Virus record (IMG/VR): IMGVR_UViG_3300031721_000685
Location: 1-64,000 of that record
Direction: 5' to 3' (one strand)
From: a virus
DNA: 64,000 nt
Shown here: piece by piece, positions 54,841 to 63,526 of the stretch
Position numbering within the stretch: the first letter of the stretch is position 1
Layout of the letters: each line of letters begins with the position of its first letter
Notes under the pieces: generated by a model
Databases searched by the model: none
Told to the model about the DNA's origin: nothing
Seen by the model: the letters and a program-made list of their open reading frames with translations, nothing else
Program-made: the position numbers and the translations under genes

Positions 54841-56412
54841 TTAAGATTGTTCTGTTTCATCATTTGGTTCTGCTTCGACGCTCTGGTCATCATCTTCTTC
54901 ACCTTCATCATCAAGGTCATCATCACCATTTGCTTTTGCTTCAATAGCAATTTGCTCATCAATGTCTTTTATATCGTCTTCTGATTGTTGAAGTACGTTC
55001 ATACGAACCCATTTTTCAGAGTAGTATTTACCAGTATATTCGTCAATATCAGCAACAATCTGTAGTCTATTTTGTAGTATTTCAGCCTGTTTCAATTCTT
55101 CAAAATGATTATCGTGCATAAAGTCGAAGCGAATAGCCGATTTAATCTTAGGCCAATCTTCTGGTGCAATCACACCTTTCAGAATTAATTGCTTCTCAAG
55201 AATTTTATTGAATAGAATAGAGAATCGATTTCGTAGTCGATTGATGAACTTAGAAAACTTCACTTCATCTCTCGTGATTTCAGAAGCTCTACCGAGAGCA
55301 AACCCACTCTCCGTTTCAAGCCTTGAAATAGGCACGTTCAGCGATTGAAACACTCTCTTTTGAAAATATAAAATATCGTCCATTTCACCAAGATTTTGAC
55401 CACCTGGAAGAGTTGTGATTTCTGTACCTTTACCACCTTCTCTTCTTGGAAGCCAGAAGTCTTCCATCATCGTCATGAACTTACGGTCATCACGAACTTC
55501 GCCAGTAGTCGCATCATAAACGAGTCTGTTCTTATGTTTTGCCATCATATCTCTTAGATATTGCTCTGCCTTCATCTTAGGTAGATTACCAACATCAATA
55601 TAGAAAATACGGCGCTCTGGCGCACGAGAAATACGATAGATAACAGCAGCATCTTCAAGCATTCTCAATTGATTCATAGGCTTGATTGCCTTATGAAGAT
55701 GAGAGAGAACGAGCGAGTTGTTTTCGTTTAAAATGCCAGATGTGGTGTGAACAATAGAATCTTTAGAAATTTTAAGACCCTTCGTGCCATCCATTCCACC
55801 AGCAGAACCGATAGAAGCTGTCTGTGCAGAAAATCCCTTGTCACTAAAGATATAGTATTCATTCTTCGTTTTTTGTATTACTGTTTCGCCTTCACGCTTC
55901 TTCTCAACTTCTTTTATCTTACGAATCTTTCTTGGATCAATAAAACGTAACTCTTTAATGCCTTCACGAACATTATTTTCGTCAATGATTGCATGATAGT
56001 AGAGCCTACCATCAACATACCATTTTTGAAAAACATCGTAGCCGACATTGGAAAAATCTAACAGGCGAATAACTTCGTCAAACTCTTCACGAATTCTTTT
56101 TTTAATCGAATCTGGTTGGTCTAAGTCGTCTGTAACGCACTCGACAACTTTTTTGTTATCAGTTACAACAACTGCTTCATTTACAATATCTTCAACTGCT
56201 TTTTGAACTTCGGGTTGTTGAACCATATTGCGATATTTTGTGACAAGCTCTGCTTCGTTTTTAGCGCCACCTTCTAAATCAACATATGTGCCATAAGCAC
56301 CACCAGCAGCTACAACTAAAGAACCTTCGTCATCTGTTGCGGGAGCAAATGACTTAATGTCTTTTGTATTATCACTTTTTCTTTTAATTTCAAAACCGAA
56401 CAGATTTGCCAT
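54841..56412 (-). CDS. gp20: Portal vertex protein
   Basis: 523 residues. VDLEGGAKNEAELVTKYRNMVQQPEVQKAVEDIVNEAVV and LRMLEDAAVIYRISRAPERRIFYIDVGNLPK followed by KRVFQSLNVPISRLE are the conserved T4 gp20 blocks used for marine phage typing. Forms the dodecameric DNA-entry ring. Its very acidic C-terminal 40 residues are typical. Late box at 56474. Confidence 0.95.
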   Translation of the reverse strand: MANLFGFEIKRKSDNTKDIKSFAPATDDEGSLVVAAGGAYGTYVDLEGGAKNEAELVTKYRNMVQQPEVQKAVEDIVNEAVVVTDNKKVVECVTDDLDQPDSIKKRIREEFDEVIRLLDFSNVGYDVFQKWYVDGRLYYHAIIDENNVREGIKELRFIDPRKIRKIKEVEKKREGETVIQKTKNEYYIFSDKGFSAQTASIGSAGGMDGTKGLKISKDSIVHTTSGILNENNSLVLSHLHKAIKPMNQLRMLEDAAVIYRISRAPERRIFYIDVGNLPKMKAEQYLRDMMAKHKNRLVYDATTGEVRDDRKFMTMMEDFWLPRREGGKGTEITTLPGGQNLGEMDDILYFQKRVFQSLNVPISRLETESGFALGRASEITRDEVKFSKFINRLRNRFSILFNKILEKQLILKGVIAPEDWPKIKSAIRFDFMHDNHFEELKQAEILQNRLQIVADIDEYTGKYYSEKWVRMNVLQQSEDDIKDIDEQIAIEAKANGDDDLDDEGEEDDDQSVEAEPNDETEQS

Positions 56413-56473
56413 ACTGATATTATACCCCTATAGATTGGAGGGGACCGAAAATGTCAGTCCCCTCATACAAATC

Positions 56474-56481
56474 TATTTATA
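56474..56481 (-). promoter_or_regulatory. T4-type late promoter of gp20
   Basis: Perfect TATAAATA on the minus strand, 62 bp upstream of the portal ATG, abutting the gp19 stop. Confidence 0.7.
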
Positions 56482-57030
56482 TTAGGCGGTTGAGTTGCCT
56501 GTGATGCCACCAGAAACTTCCCAGAAATCATATTGGAACGTAACTGTGAATTCTTCAATCGCATCAGTTGTTTCCCAAGCCATTTCAATAGCGGAAACTT
56601 CAGTTGGGAACATACCGTTGAAAGTATACTCACGAATAGGAACACCAGTCTTAGAGAACTGTGTAATCTGAGCATTCGATTTGTATAGTAGTGGTGAAGC
56701 AGAACCAAACTCACGAATATTACCAGCGTGAGAGTTGATCGAGTTTGACCACTGTTCCATTGCGTTACGGATGAGAAAGTCTTCATCGTTGATGATAGTG
56801 ACGGTCCATTCAGCGAATGTTCTATCACCAGCAACTTTAATCTTGCGACCAAAGTATGGCACTTCAATCACACCTGTGGTAGATGCTGGTATCTGTGCTG
56901 CTTTGACCATGAATGGTACTTTAATGTCACCGGCACCATTTGCTGGATTAGAAATCTGTACTTGAAAGAGCGATGCTCTCGCTCCTCCAAGTGTCAGTTG
57001 GCTTCTAATTTCTTGAATGTTGAAAGCCAT
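56482..57030 (-). CDS. gp19: Tail tube protein
   Basis: 182 residues. FNIQEIRSQLTLGGARASLFQVQI and AAQIPASTTGVIEVPYFGRKIKVAGDRTFAEWTVTIINDEDFLIRNAMEQW are canonical T4 gp19 tail-tube motifs. Polymerises into the inner tube beneath the gp18 sheath, encoded just upstream. AAAGGAG precedes the ATG. Confidence 0.95.
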   Translation of the reverse strand: MAFNIQEIRSQLTLGGARASLFQVQISNPANGAGDIKVPFMVKAAQIPASTTGVIEVPYFGRKIKVAGDRTFAEWTVTIINDEDFLIRNAMEQWSNSINSHAGNIREFGSASPLLYKSNAQITQFSKTGVPIREYTFNGMFPTEVSAIEMAWETTDAIEEFTVTFQYDFWEVSGGITGNSTA

Positions 57031-57056
57031 TATTTAATAACTCCTTTGTTTAATGC

Positions 57057-57064
57057 TATTTATT
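57057..57064 (-). promoter_or_regulatory. Late promoter variant of gp19
   Basis: AATAAATA on the minus strand, 27 bp upstream of gp19; one base from the TATAAATA consensus. Confidence 0.5.
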
Positions 57065-57074
57065 CGTTTTGTTA

Positions 57075-58934
57075 TTAGAACTTACCTACAATTTCTTCAA
57101 ACTCTACGCCAGTTCTAACTGCAACGAAGTTCAACTGAATGAAGTTGATTGATCTAGCAGGCTTAATATAAATGTCGCCAATAAACTCGTTACGGTCAAT
57201 AACTTCGCCAGTATTGTTCGATGTATCACAAACAACTCGGAAGTCATAGATACCACGACGACCTTGAACGTCACGGAGGAATGGTTCAACTAGATTTCGA
57301 AACTGTGCCCGTGTAAACTCATCATTGAATTCGAAGAGTGAATATTTAGCAGCAGTAGCGATTGCTTTTTCAAGAACAATAAAGAGACGACGAACGTTAA
57401 TGCGGTCAAATGCGCTTGGTCTAGCAAGTAGTGTCTTGTCGCCAAAGAGTAGTGTGCCCTGACCAGCTTGTGTAATAACTGGGTTTACGCCAGCTTTGTA
57501 GAGTTGATCTCGTTCACCTTTCTTAGGATTGTATGCTAATTTAACAACGTTCTTGATGATACCACGATTGTAACCTGCTGGCGAATACCATGGGTCACGA
57601 GTTGTGTCTGTGCGAACGCAAAGACCAGCAATGTCACCGTTAAGTGGCACATATCGGAACTTATCGTTATATTTGTCATACTGATATTTGTAACCAGAGT
57701 CAACAACAGCATATGAAGATTGAGTTAGAGCAGCTTCGAATGCTAGAACTTGATCAAGTTCAGCACCAATTGCTTGCTCAACAACGTCAGTGCGTTCTGG
57801 TGAGATGAATACGACACAATCTTTACGATTTTCAGCGACATTATCGATGATATAGTTAGCAGTCGTTGTATTAGCTTTACCTGCGAGGAAGAGAGAGATA
57901 TCAATCTCTTCAGCATTCTGATAAAGGTCAATACCTCTAGCGAGCCTTGAAAGAGCAATTAATGATTCAGTACCGTTAGTGCCTTCAGAACCATTTGAGA
58001 ATGATATGTAGTTGGCACTATCAGCAAGTGCAACAGCAGTTGCCCAAACGTAGCTTGAACGTTCGTTGACTACATCTTTGTAGTAAATAGAGCTGCCTTG
58101 GTCATCTAAGTCGCCATCTGTTACGCTAACATCAGAGTATACTTCGAGGATTGTGTTAGCTGTACCTGAGATGCCGCCATCTTCGTCAACAACGACGATA
58201 TGTGCGTTAGAACCAGTAGGAGCGCCATCAACGTTTAGATAGTATGCCCATTTACGAGTTGCTGTTGTTGGTGATGTGTCTGATAGACGATATGCAGGAG
58301 CAAAAGTGATAGTAGCAGCACCGCCAGCAAGCGCTGTTGATACAACAGTCAAATCTTGAAATCCAATAGTTGAACTACCAACACGAAGAACATCACCAGC
58401 AGCTAGATTTGTAGTGCCGTTAGAACCCGCAACAGCGGTATCCAATTGCGTATTAGCACATCCAACTGTTGTATTGCCCGTTTGTAGTCCAGTCGCAAGA
58501 GTGATTGCTTCAGAGAAGTCAGCAGCATCAAAGCACACAGAAGTTTCTAGGTTGTTACCCCACGTACCAGCAGATTGAGCGACGAATACGCCTTGACCAG
58601 TAAGCGCTTCCGCTTCTGTGCGTGTTTCGATGAGGATTGTCGTGTTACCAGAAGAAGAAGCAGTTACAGCATCTGCGGCTGTGACACGAGTAACATATAG
58701 CTTGTTACCGTATGACAGGAAGTTGGCAGCAGTTAAGAATGTTTCATAGTTATTTACGGTTGGTTTACCATAACGAATAACCAAATCTTCTTCTGACGTG
58801 ATAAGAGTTGTTTGTTCTACTTGACCTTGTGTGAAAACGCCAACAATGACACCTTCTGTTGTTGATACGGCAGGAACTACGGTAGAGAGGTCAATCTCTG
58901 ACACGTTAACACCTGGACTTACTTGAAATGGCAT
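57075..58934 (-). CDS. gp18: Tail sheath protein
   Basis: 619 residues. It opens MPFQVSPGVNVSEIDLSTVVPAVSTTEGV, the gp18 N-terminal signature. C-terminal NVRRLFIVLEKAIATAAKYSLFEFNDEFTRAQFRNLVEPFLRDVQGRRGIYDF is the conserved contractile core, ending in the linking strand. Shorter than T4 gp18 with a reduced middle. GGAGAAATGAACT precedes the ATG; late box at 58984. Confidence 0.95.
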   Translation of the reverse strand: MPFQVSPGVNVSEIDLSTVVPAVSTTEGVIVGVFTQGQVEQTTLITSEEDLVIRYGKPTVNNYETFLTAANFLSYGNKLYVTRVTAADAVTASSSGNTTILIETRTEAEALTGQGVFVAQSAGTWGNNLETSVCFDAADFSEAITLATGLQTGNTTVGCANTQLDTAVAGSNGTTNLAAGDVLRVGSSTIGFQDLTVVSTALAGGAATITFAPAYRLSDTSPTTATRKWAYYLNVDGAPTGSNAHIVVVDEDGGISGTANTILEVYSDVSVTDGDLDDQGSSIYYKDVVNERSSYVWATAVALADSANYISFSNGSEGTNGTESLIALSRLARGIDLYQNAEEIDISLFLAGKANTTTANYIIDNVAENRKDCVVFISPERTDVVEQAIGAELDQVLAFEAALTQSSYAVVDSGYKYQYDKYNDKFRYVPLNGDIAGLCVRTDTTRDPWYSPAGYNRGIIKNVVKLAYNPKKGERDQLYKAGVNPVITQAGQGTLLFGDKTLLARPSAFDRINVRRLFIVLEKAIATAAKYSLFEFNDEFTRAQFRNLVEPFLRDVQGRRGIYDFRVVCDTSNNTGEVIDRNEFIGDIYIKPARSINFIQLNFVAVRTGVEFEEIVGKF

Positions 58935-58983
58935 AGTTCATTTCTCCTTGATATCTTAGATTCTGGTTACCGATTATTTTTAT

Positions 58984-58991
58984 TATTTATA
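58984..58991 (-). promoter_or_regulatory. T4-type late promoter of gp18
   Basis: Perfect TATAAATA on the minus strand, 50 bp upstream of the sheath ATG. Confidence 0.8.
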
Positions 58992-59026
58992 AAAAACGAT
59001 ATTTTACTGCGTTGCTAAAGCTCGTT

Positions 59027-60628
59027 CTACCATTCTCCAGTTGTCGGAACAAGGTCTTGAGATTGGTCATCATGACCTGAGTCGTAAAATCCAAATGGTA
59101 GAAGGTCTTGCATCATTTGCTCTTCGCTTTTTTGTCTCAATTTTGTCATAGTATTAATATCTGTAATAGAATTAAAATATTGTTGAGCGGATAACCAAGC
59201 AAAAAGAACTAAGCACATAACTAAATCATCGTGACTTCCTGATTCTGCCTCATAGCTATTACCTTTTCTGGAGAATGTAGAAAGTTCTTTGATAGTGTCA
59301 AAATCGTTAATTATAATTTGGTCTTGCTCTATCATCAATTTGAGAATGGAAGACCCAGTAGATTTAACAGATTTTGTTGTTCGTATACCTTTGTCAATAT
59401 TTTTACCACCAAATCCACTTGATACTCTTTTTCCTGATCTACCAGCAGATTCTGTTGTTATTAAGTTTTCGACTTCATATTCAAAATATAATAAATCAGC
59501 AACTTGCCCGCCAATATCGTTTATTTCAATGAGTGTGTGTGCATCATTATAATATGTTACTATTCTATGTATAGTTTCAGTGTATTCTATTGGAGTAACA
59601 AGACTGTCTCTATATATGCACACTTGTTTATAAGGCATTGATGTAACATCTATAACTTGAAACGCCGAATAATCTAATCCTTTACCTCTTGACACATCAA
59701 CGACACACGTATATATTCTGTCTTTTTCTGGTTGTTCATATACTTTAATACCCGCTTGATCTTGAATGGGGTTTTTATGAAACAATTGTTGCAGTTTAGA
59801 TCCATCGATTAATGTACCAGAACTACCAAGAAACTCGCAACAAAATTCCTGTGAAAACTTTTGTGTATCAAAGTCCATAGAAGCAAGAGTTTCTTTCTTC
59901 CATTTTTCACCTCTACCAGGCACTTTATACCACGGCACTTCTACAAAAGCATATCCGTTGCGATCTTCTTTCGCACCCTGAAAAGTCTTATAGAAATGAT
60001 TGAGTCCGTTTGGTGTAGAAGTCAGTAGAATTTTTGTAGTAATGCCAGATGAAATTGTTGGAAACACCGAAGCGAAAAATGAGTCCCAATTCTCTACGAA
60101 TGCTGTTTCATCAATATAGAGATATGATACAGACTTACCACGAATAGCGCTACTGCTTGTTGCAGTGGCAATAATCTTACATCCATTTTCAAATTCAACA
60201 GAGCCTTTGTTCCACTCAACTACACCTTGTTGAATCCATTTTGGTAATGCTTCAAATGCAATCTTAATACGGTCAAGAATCTCTCTAGCAGCATCACCTT
60301 TATTAGCGAGTAATGCTACAGTCTTGTGCCCATTGAATAGAATGTAATGAAGAATGAGTACAACTGCTGTAGTAGTTTTGCCCGCCTGTCTTGATGTATT
60401 GACGACGACGTTTCTAGATTTTTCTGATTTGTTAATAATGTCTTTTTGATAGTCGTAAAGTACAATAGGAATTAGCCCACGGTCTACATGAACAATTTGA
60501 ATATATTTTTCTGCAAAATAAGCAATGTCCTTACTACATTTAACATACTCGGCTACAAGTTCTTGTGACCATTCAATCCGAGTGTCTTTTCTTTTGAGGT
60601 TGACATTCCCCAAATAACCTCTTTCCAT
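59027..60628 (-). CDS. gp17: Terminase large subunit
   Basis: 533 residues. ATPase: Walker A SRQAGKTT near 83-90, Walker B YLYIDETAFVENW near 172, coupling motif ILLTSTPNG. Nuclease: ACVVDVSRGKGLDYSAFQVID (first Asp) near 312, a second acidic cluster IEINDIGGQ near 370 and GSHDDLVMCLVLFAW near 475. Packages and cuts concatemeric DNA. It starts one base after the gp16 stop (TAATG). Confidence 0.95.
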   Translation of the reverse strand: MERGYLGNVNLKRKDTRIEWSQELVAEYVKCSKDIAYFAEKYIQIVHVDRGLIPIVLYDYQKDIINKSEKSRNVVVNTSRQAGKTTTAVVLILHYILFNGHKTVALLANKGDAAREILDRIKIAFEALPKWIQQGVVEWNKGSVEFENGCKIIATATSSSAIRGKSVSYLYIDETAFVENWDSFFASVFPTISSGITTKILLTSTPNGLNHFYKTFQGAKEDRNGYAFVEVPWYKVPGRGEKWKKETLASMDFDTQKFSQEFCCEFLGSSGTLIDGSKLQQLFHKNPIQDQAGIKVYEQPEKDRIYTCVVDVSRGKGLDYSAFQVIDVTSMPYKQVCIYRDSLVTPIEYTETIHRIVTYYNDAHTLIEINDIGGQVADLLYFEYEVENLITTESAGRSGKRVSSGFGGKNIDKGIRTTKSVKSTGSSILKLMIEQDQIIINDFDTIKELSTFSRKGNSYEAESGSHDDLVMCLVLFAWLSAQQYFNSITDINTMTKLRQKSEEQMMQDLLPFGFYDSGHDDQSQDLVPTTGEW

Positions 60629-61011
60629 TATAATTCTTTCAACGCTTTTTGTAAATCTGCCGTTGAACCTACAAACAAATTGTTATTAACTGTCTGTGGT
60701 CCAAAGTCTTCTTTAGGAGCGAGTTCTTGTTTCTTTTTAGAAAGATCAAGAAGGTCTTTGTTAGCATTAACAAGAGTGGTCATCAATGTGGAAACAACTT
60801 CATACGCTCTTGGATGCTCTGAAGCACGAGCAACATCTATCATTTGCTCAAGTGCATGATTGCCCTGTTCAATGACAGAATACAAATTTTCTCTTGTGTA
60901 TTTGAAATCGTTTTCAATATCATTATCTGTCTTTTTAGGAACAATAACAGAAACGCTTTCACGCTTTACTGGTTCTAAACCCAAAGCAGTTGTGATAGTT
61001 TCATCGTCCAT
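60628..61011 (-). CDS. gp16: Terminase small subunit
   Basis: 127 residues. Position directly before gp17 with a TAATG overlap, and the central helical pair (YSVIEQGNHALEQMIDVARASEHPRAYEVVSTLMTTLVNANKDLLDLSKKK) match T4 gp16. Recognises DNA and stimulates gp17. GAGG precedes the ATG. Confidence 0.88.
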   Translation of the reverse strand: MDDETITTALGLEPVKRESVSVIVPKKTDNDIENDFKYTRENLYSVIEQGNHALEQMIDVARASEHPRAYEVVSTLMTTLVNANKDLLDLSKKKQELAPKEDFGPQTVNNNLFVGSTADLQKALKEL

Positions 61012-61012
61012 A

Positions 61013-62071
61013 TTAACTATCCTCTATAATAACAACGTATGCCCAGTTATCATCTTTGTTGATTTCGGTATGAGCAACTGATTCATTATCAGGTACTGAA
61101 ATCGTCACTGTTGGTGATGATGCATAACCAGAACCAGCACTTGTGATAGTCAGTTCACGAACACCATCATTTACAACATTAGCACTTGCTGTTGCTGTAT
61201 TACTGCCCGAATCAGGAGCAGCGATTGTAACAGTAGCGCTGTTGTAGCCAATACCATTAGTAATAACTTCAAACGACGATACACTATCACCAGTAATCTG
61301 TGCGTTTGCTGTAGCACGAACTGTTTGACTTGAAACGAATCCTGCTGGGTCACCATTTGCTAGTAAGCCTGGATATACCTTGACGCTTTGCATTGAACTG
61401 TTAGAATAATCACCGTTTGCAAACTGACTATAGAAGTTGACATTAGCAAACTTGATGATTTTCTTAGTCGTGACTGGACCAAAGAAGTAGCCCTTCATTG
61501 TGAAGGTTAATGTCCAAATCACAACTCGTCTTGTATTAAAATCCCCGTCATACACTTCTTCACTACTGACAGAATTCATGATTGTGGGTATGTCAAAATA
61601 TTCATCTAAAGCATCAACAAGTTTGACAGAAGCAGTCCACTCTGGTTTGAAGAATGGAAGAATCTGTTCTAAAATTTTAGTACCATCTTCAGAATACTTT
61701 GCCATAATGGACAGCGTAAAGTCCATATTATATGGTGCTGGCGCAAACTGAGTTGTTAAAATTTGATTGTTAGCGGATACTGATTTTGTGTTACGAATTC
61801 TACCAGTCAATCTACGCTCTGGGTCGTATGAGACATTCGTCATCTCGAATGATATACGAGGCAATGAGATTGCTGCGGCATTAGTTAAACTTGAGTCGCC
61901 CTCAAGTCTTGCAAGAAATTTCTGCATTGGACCATAAGCTATAGGCACACGAAACTGCTTTTTAGTTACGCTACTGTTATTTTCACGAGAGATTAAAATC
62001 TCGTTGAATAGAGTGCCAAACACAGTGACATATCTACGAAGAGTGCCGTGATAAAAGCTATGTCCAAACAT
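61013..62071 (-). CDS. gp15: Tail sheath stabiliser/completion protein with repeat tail
   Basis: 352 residues. FGHSFYHGTLRRYVTVFGTLFNEILISR and MQKFLARLEGD...SLPRISFEMTNVSYDPERRL are T4 gp15 hallmarks; the terminal hexamer that caps the tail. Residues about 255-335 add two G-(I/S)-GYxSxxTVTI repeats (GIGYNSATVTIAAPDSG and GSGYASSPTVTISVPD), absent from T4 gp15. One-base overlaps on both sides. Confidence 0.9.
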   Translation of the reverse strand: MFGHSFYHGTLRRYVTVFGTLFNEILISRENNSSVTKKQFRVPIAYGPMQKFLARLEGDSSLTNAAAISLPRISFEMTNVSYDPERRLTGRIRNTKSVSANNQILTTQFAPAPYNMDFTLSIMAKYSEDGTKILEQILPFFKPEWTASVKLVDALDEYFDIPTIMNSVSSEEVYDGDFNTRRVVIWTLTFTMKGYFFGPVTTKKIIKFANVNFYSQFANGDYSNSSMQSVKVYPGLLANGDPAGFVSSQTVRATANAQITGDSVSSFEVITNGIGYNSATVTIAAPDSGSNTATASANVVNDGVRELTITSAGSGYASSPTVTISVPDNESVAHTEINKDDNWAYVVIIEDS

Positions 62072-62733
62072 TAGAACCTACCTCCTTCAGAGAAAGGATC
62101 AGCTTCAGAGAAATCGATGATACCATCCGCTGCTGTCTCAATCGTGCTGTTATCAGCAAATGGGTCTTGGGATTCCAAGTACTCAATAGATGTATTAGAA
62201 GTTGTTTCGTAACCAGCAAAGAGCGTATCAATCTCGGATACACCTGTGCTGAAAGTCTCTTGTGAATATTCAAACATTTCACATCTTAAATCGTACATCT
62301 GTAGAGCGCCCATCTGATAAAACACTGGCTCATGCTCAACAAACTTAACCTCAAACATCTTCTTGTTGAGTGGGAAATAAATCAAGTCACCTTCAAGTGG
62401 TCTATCGTTCGCAGTATATGATGCTACGTCAAGTTCAAATGTTCTTTTAGCAATCGTCAATGTCATCTCATCACGAATCTCTAAACCAAACTTCGATAAG
62501 AAGTCGCCTTCGCCTTCAAACCCATCAAAGTTCTTGATGTACATATCAATGAAGTCTGCTCTCTTGAATTCAGAGAGGTCATCTTCGTTTAGAATATCAT
62601 CTACTGCACCAGCAGTTCTTGTGATGTAATAGATATCATGCCCGTGTAATTTGATTGACTCAATAACCAAATCTTCTATGAGATACTGCTCCATAGAAGA
62701 CTCAAAGTTATTAAAATATACTGAGGTTGGCAT
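62071..62733 (-). CDS. gp14: Neck protein gp14
   Basis: 220 residues. FNNFESSMEQYLIEDLVIESIKLHGHDIYYITR at the start and FEVKFVEHEPVFYQMGALQMYDLRCEMFEYS near 130-160 are conserved gp14 blocks. With gp13 it forms the head-completion neck where the tail attaches. Starts 5 bp from gp13 and ends in TAATG overlap with gp15. Confidence 0.92.
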   Translation of the reverse strand: MPTSVYFNNFESSMEQYLIEDLVIESIKLHGHDIYYITRTAGAVDDILNEDDLSEFKRADFIDMYIKNFDGFEGEGDFLSKFGLEIRDEMTLTIAKRTFELDVASYTANDRPLEGDLIYFPLNKKMFEVKFVEHEPVFYQMGALQMYDLRCEMFEYSQETFSTGVSEIDTLFAGYETTSNTSIEYLESQDPFADNSTIETAADGIIDFSEADPFSEGGRF

Positions 62734-62738
62734 AAATC

Positions 62739-63479
62739 TTATCCTGTCATATCATGTACGGGTAAGGAATAAGAAGTAGTCATATCTTCTTCGAGACGCT
62801 GAATCTCTTCTCGTGCATCAGAAAGAATTTGTTCACCGTTGAATGTTACGCCACCCGGTAGTTGCATTCCATTGAACTTTGTGAGGTTTGACCCCCACTG
62901 ATATTTAATCTTTGCTGTGGCATAATTCTGTAGCCAACGGTCTTTGTAAACATCACTATATGTTGCTGGGTCTACAATCTGGTAGCATTCTGCAACAACA
63001 AAATCCCCAGCATTTACTTTTGCCCAATCCATATCAATATGAAGACGGTTGATGTGTCGATTGTAGCGAATAGGCTGCTTACCAACAAGCATCTCTTCAA
63101 TGAACTGAATATGTTGCATTGCCATCATATATTCTTGAAGTCTATATGAACTCATATTATACATATCGTTGAGAGCAAACTGATAGCGAATGTTGAATAG
63201 ATTATTGACAGAAAGAGAGTCGCCAATATCAAAAATATTCACTACACCAATAATGTTTTCTGCGATAGTAATATACTTGTTTGTAATATCAGTAGAAGTG
63301 AGAGCGTGTTTTAGAAACGTCTTTTCTGTACCATCGAAATGATAGTCCCAATAGTATGAGAATGACTCATCAATACGATCATCAACTTGGTCATCGTCTA
63401 CGTTAATTTCAATCACAGGCTTACCTAGCTTTCTGAGGCACCACTCTTTGAATTCTGGTTTTGTAGTTGGCTGTGCCAT
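62739..63479 (-). CDS. gp13: Neck protein gp13
   Basis: 246 residues. FKEWCLRKLGKPVIEINVDDDQVDDRIDESFSYYWDYHFDGTEKTFLKH is the conserved gp13 start, followed by AECYQIVDP and a WLQNYATAKIKYQWGSNL block. Head-tail connector partner of gp14. Perfect late box 25 bp upstream. Confidence 0.92.
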   Translation of the reverse strand: MAQPTTKPEFKEWCLRKLGKPVIEINVDDDQVDDRIDESFSYYWDYHFDGTEKTFLKHALTSTDITNKYITIAENIIGVVNIFDIGDSLSVNNLFNIRYQFALNDMYNMSSYRLQEYMMAMQHIQFIEEMLVGKQPIRYNRHINRLHIDMDWAKVNAGDFVVAECYQIVDPATYSDVYKDRWLQNYATAKIKYQWGSNLTKFNGMQLPGGVTFNGEQILSDAREEIQRLEEDMTTSYSLPVHDMTG

Positions 63480-63503
63480 GCAAGACTCCTGTTATTTTCT
63501 TTT

Positions 63504-63511
63504 TATTTATA
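63504..63511 (-). promoter_or_regulatory. T4-type late promoter of gp13-gp14-gp15 block
   Basis: Perfect TATAAATA on the minus strand, 25 bp upstream of the gp13 ATG. Confidence 0.75.
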
Positions 63512-63526
63512 AGAATTCATTATGTA

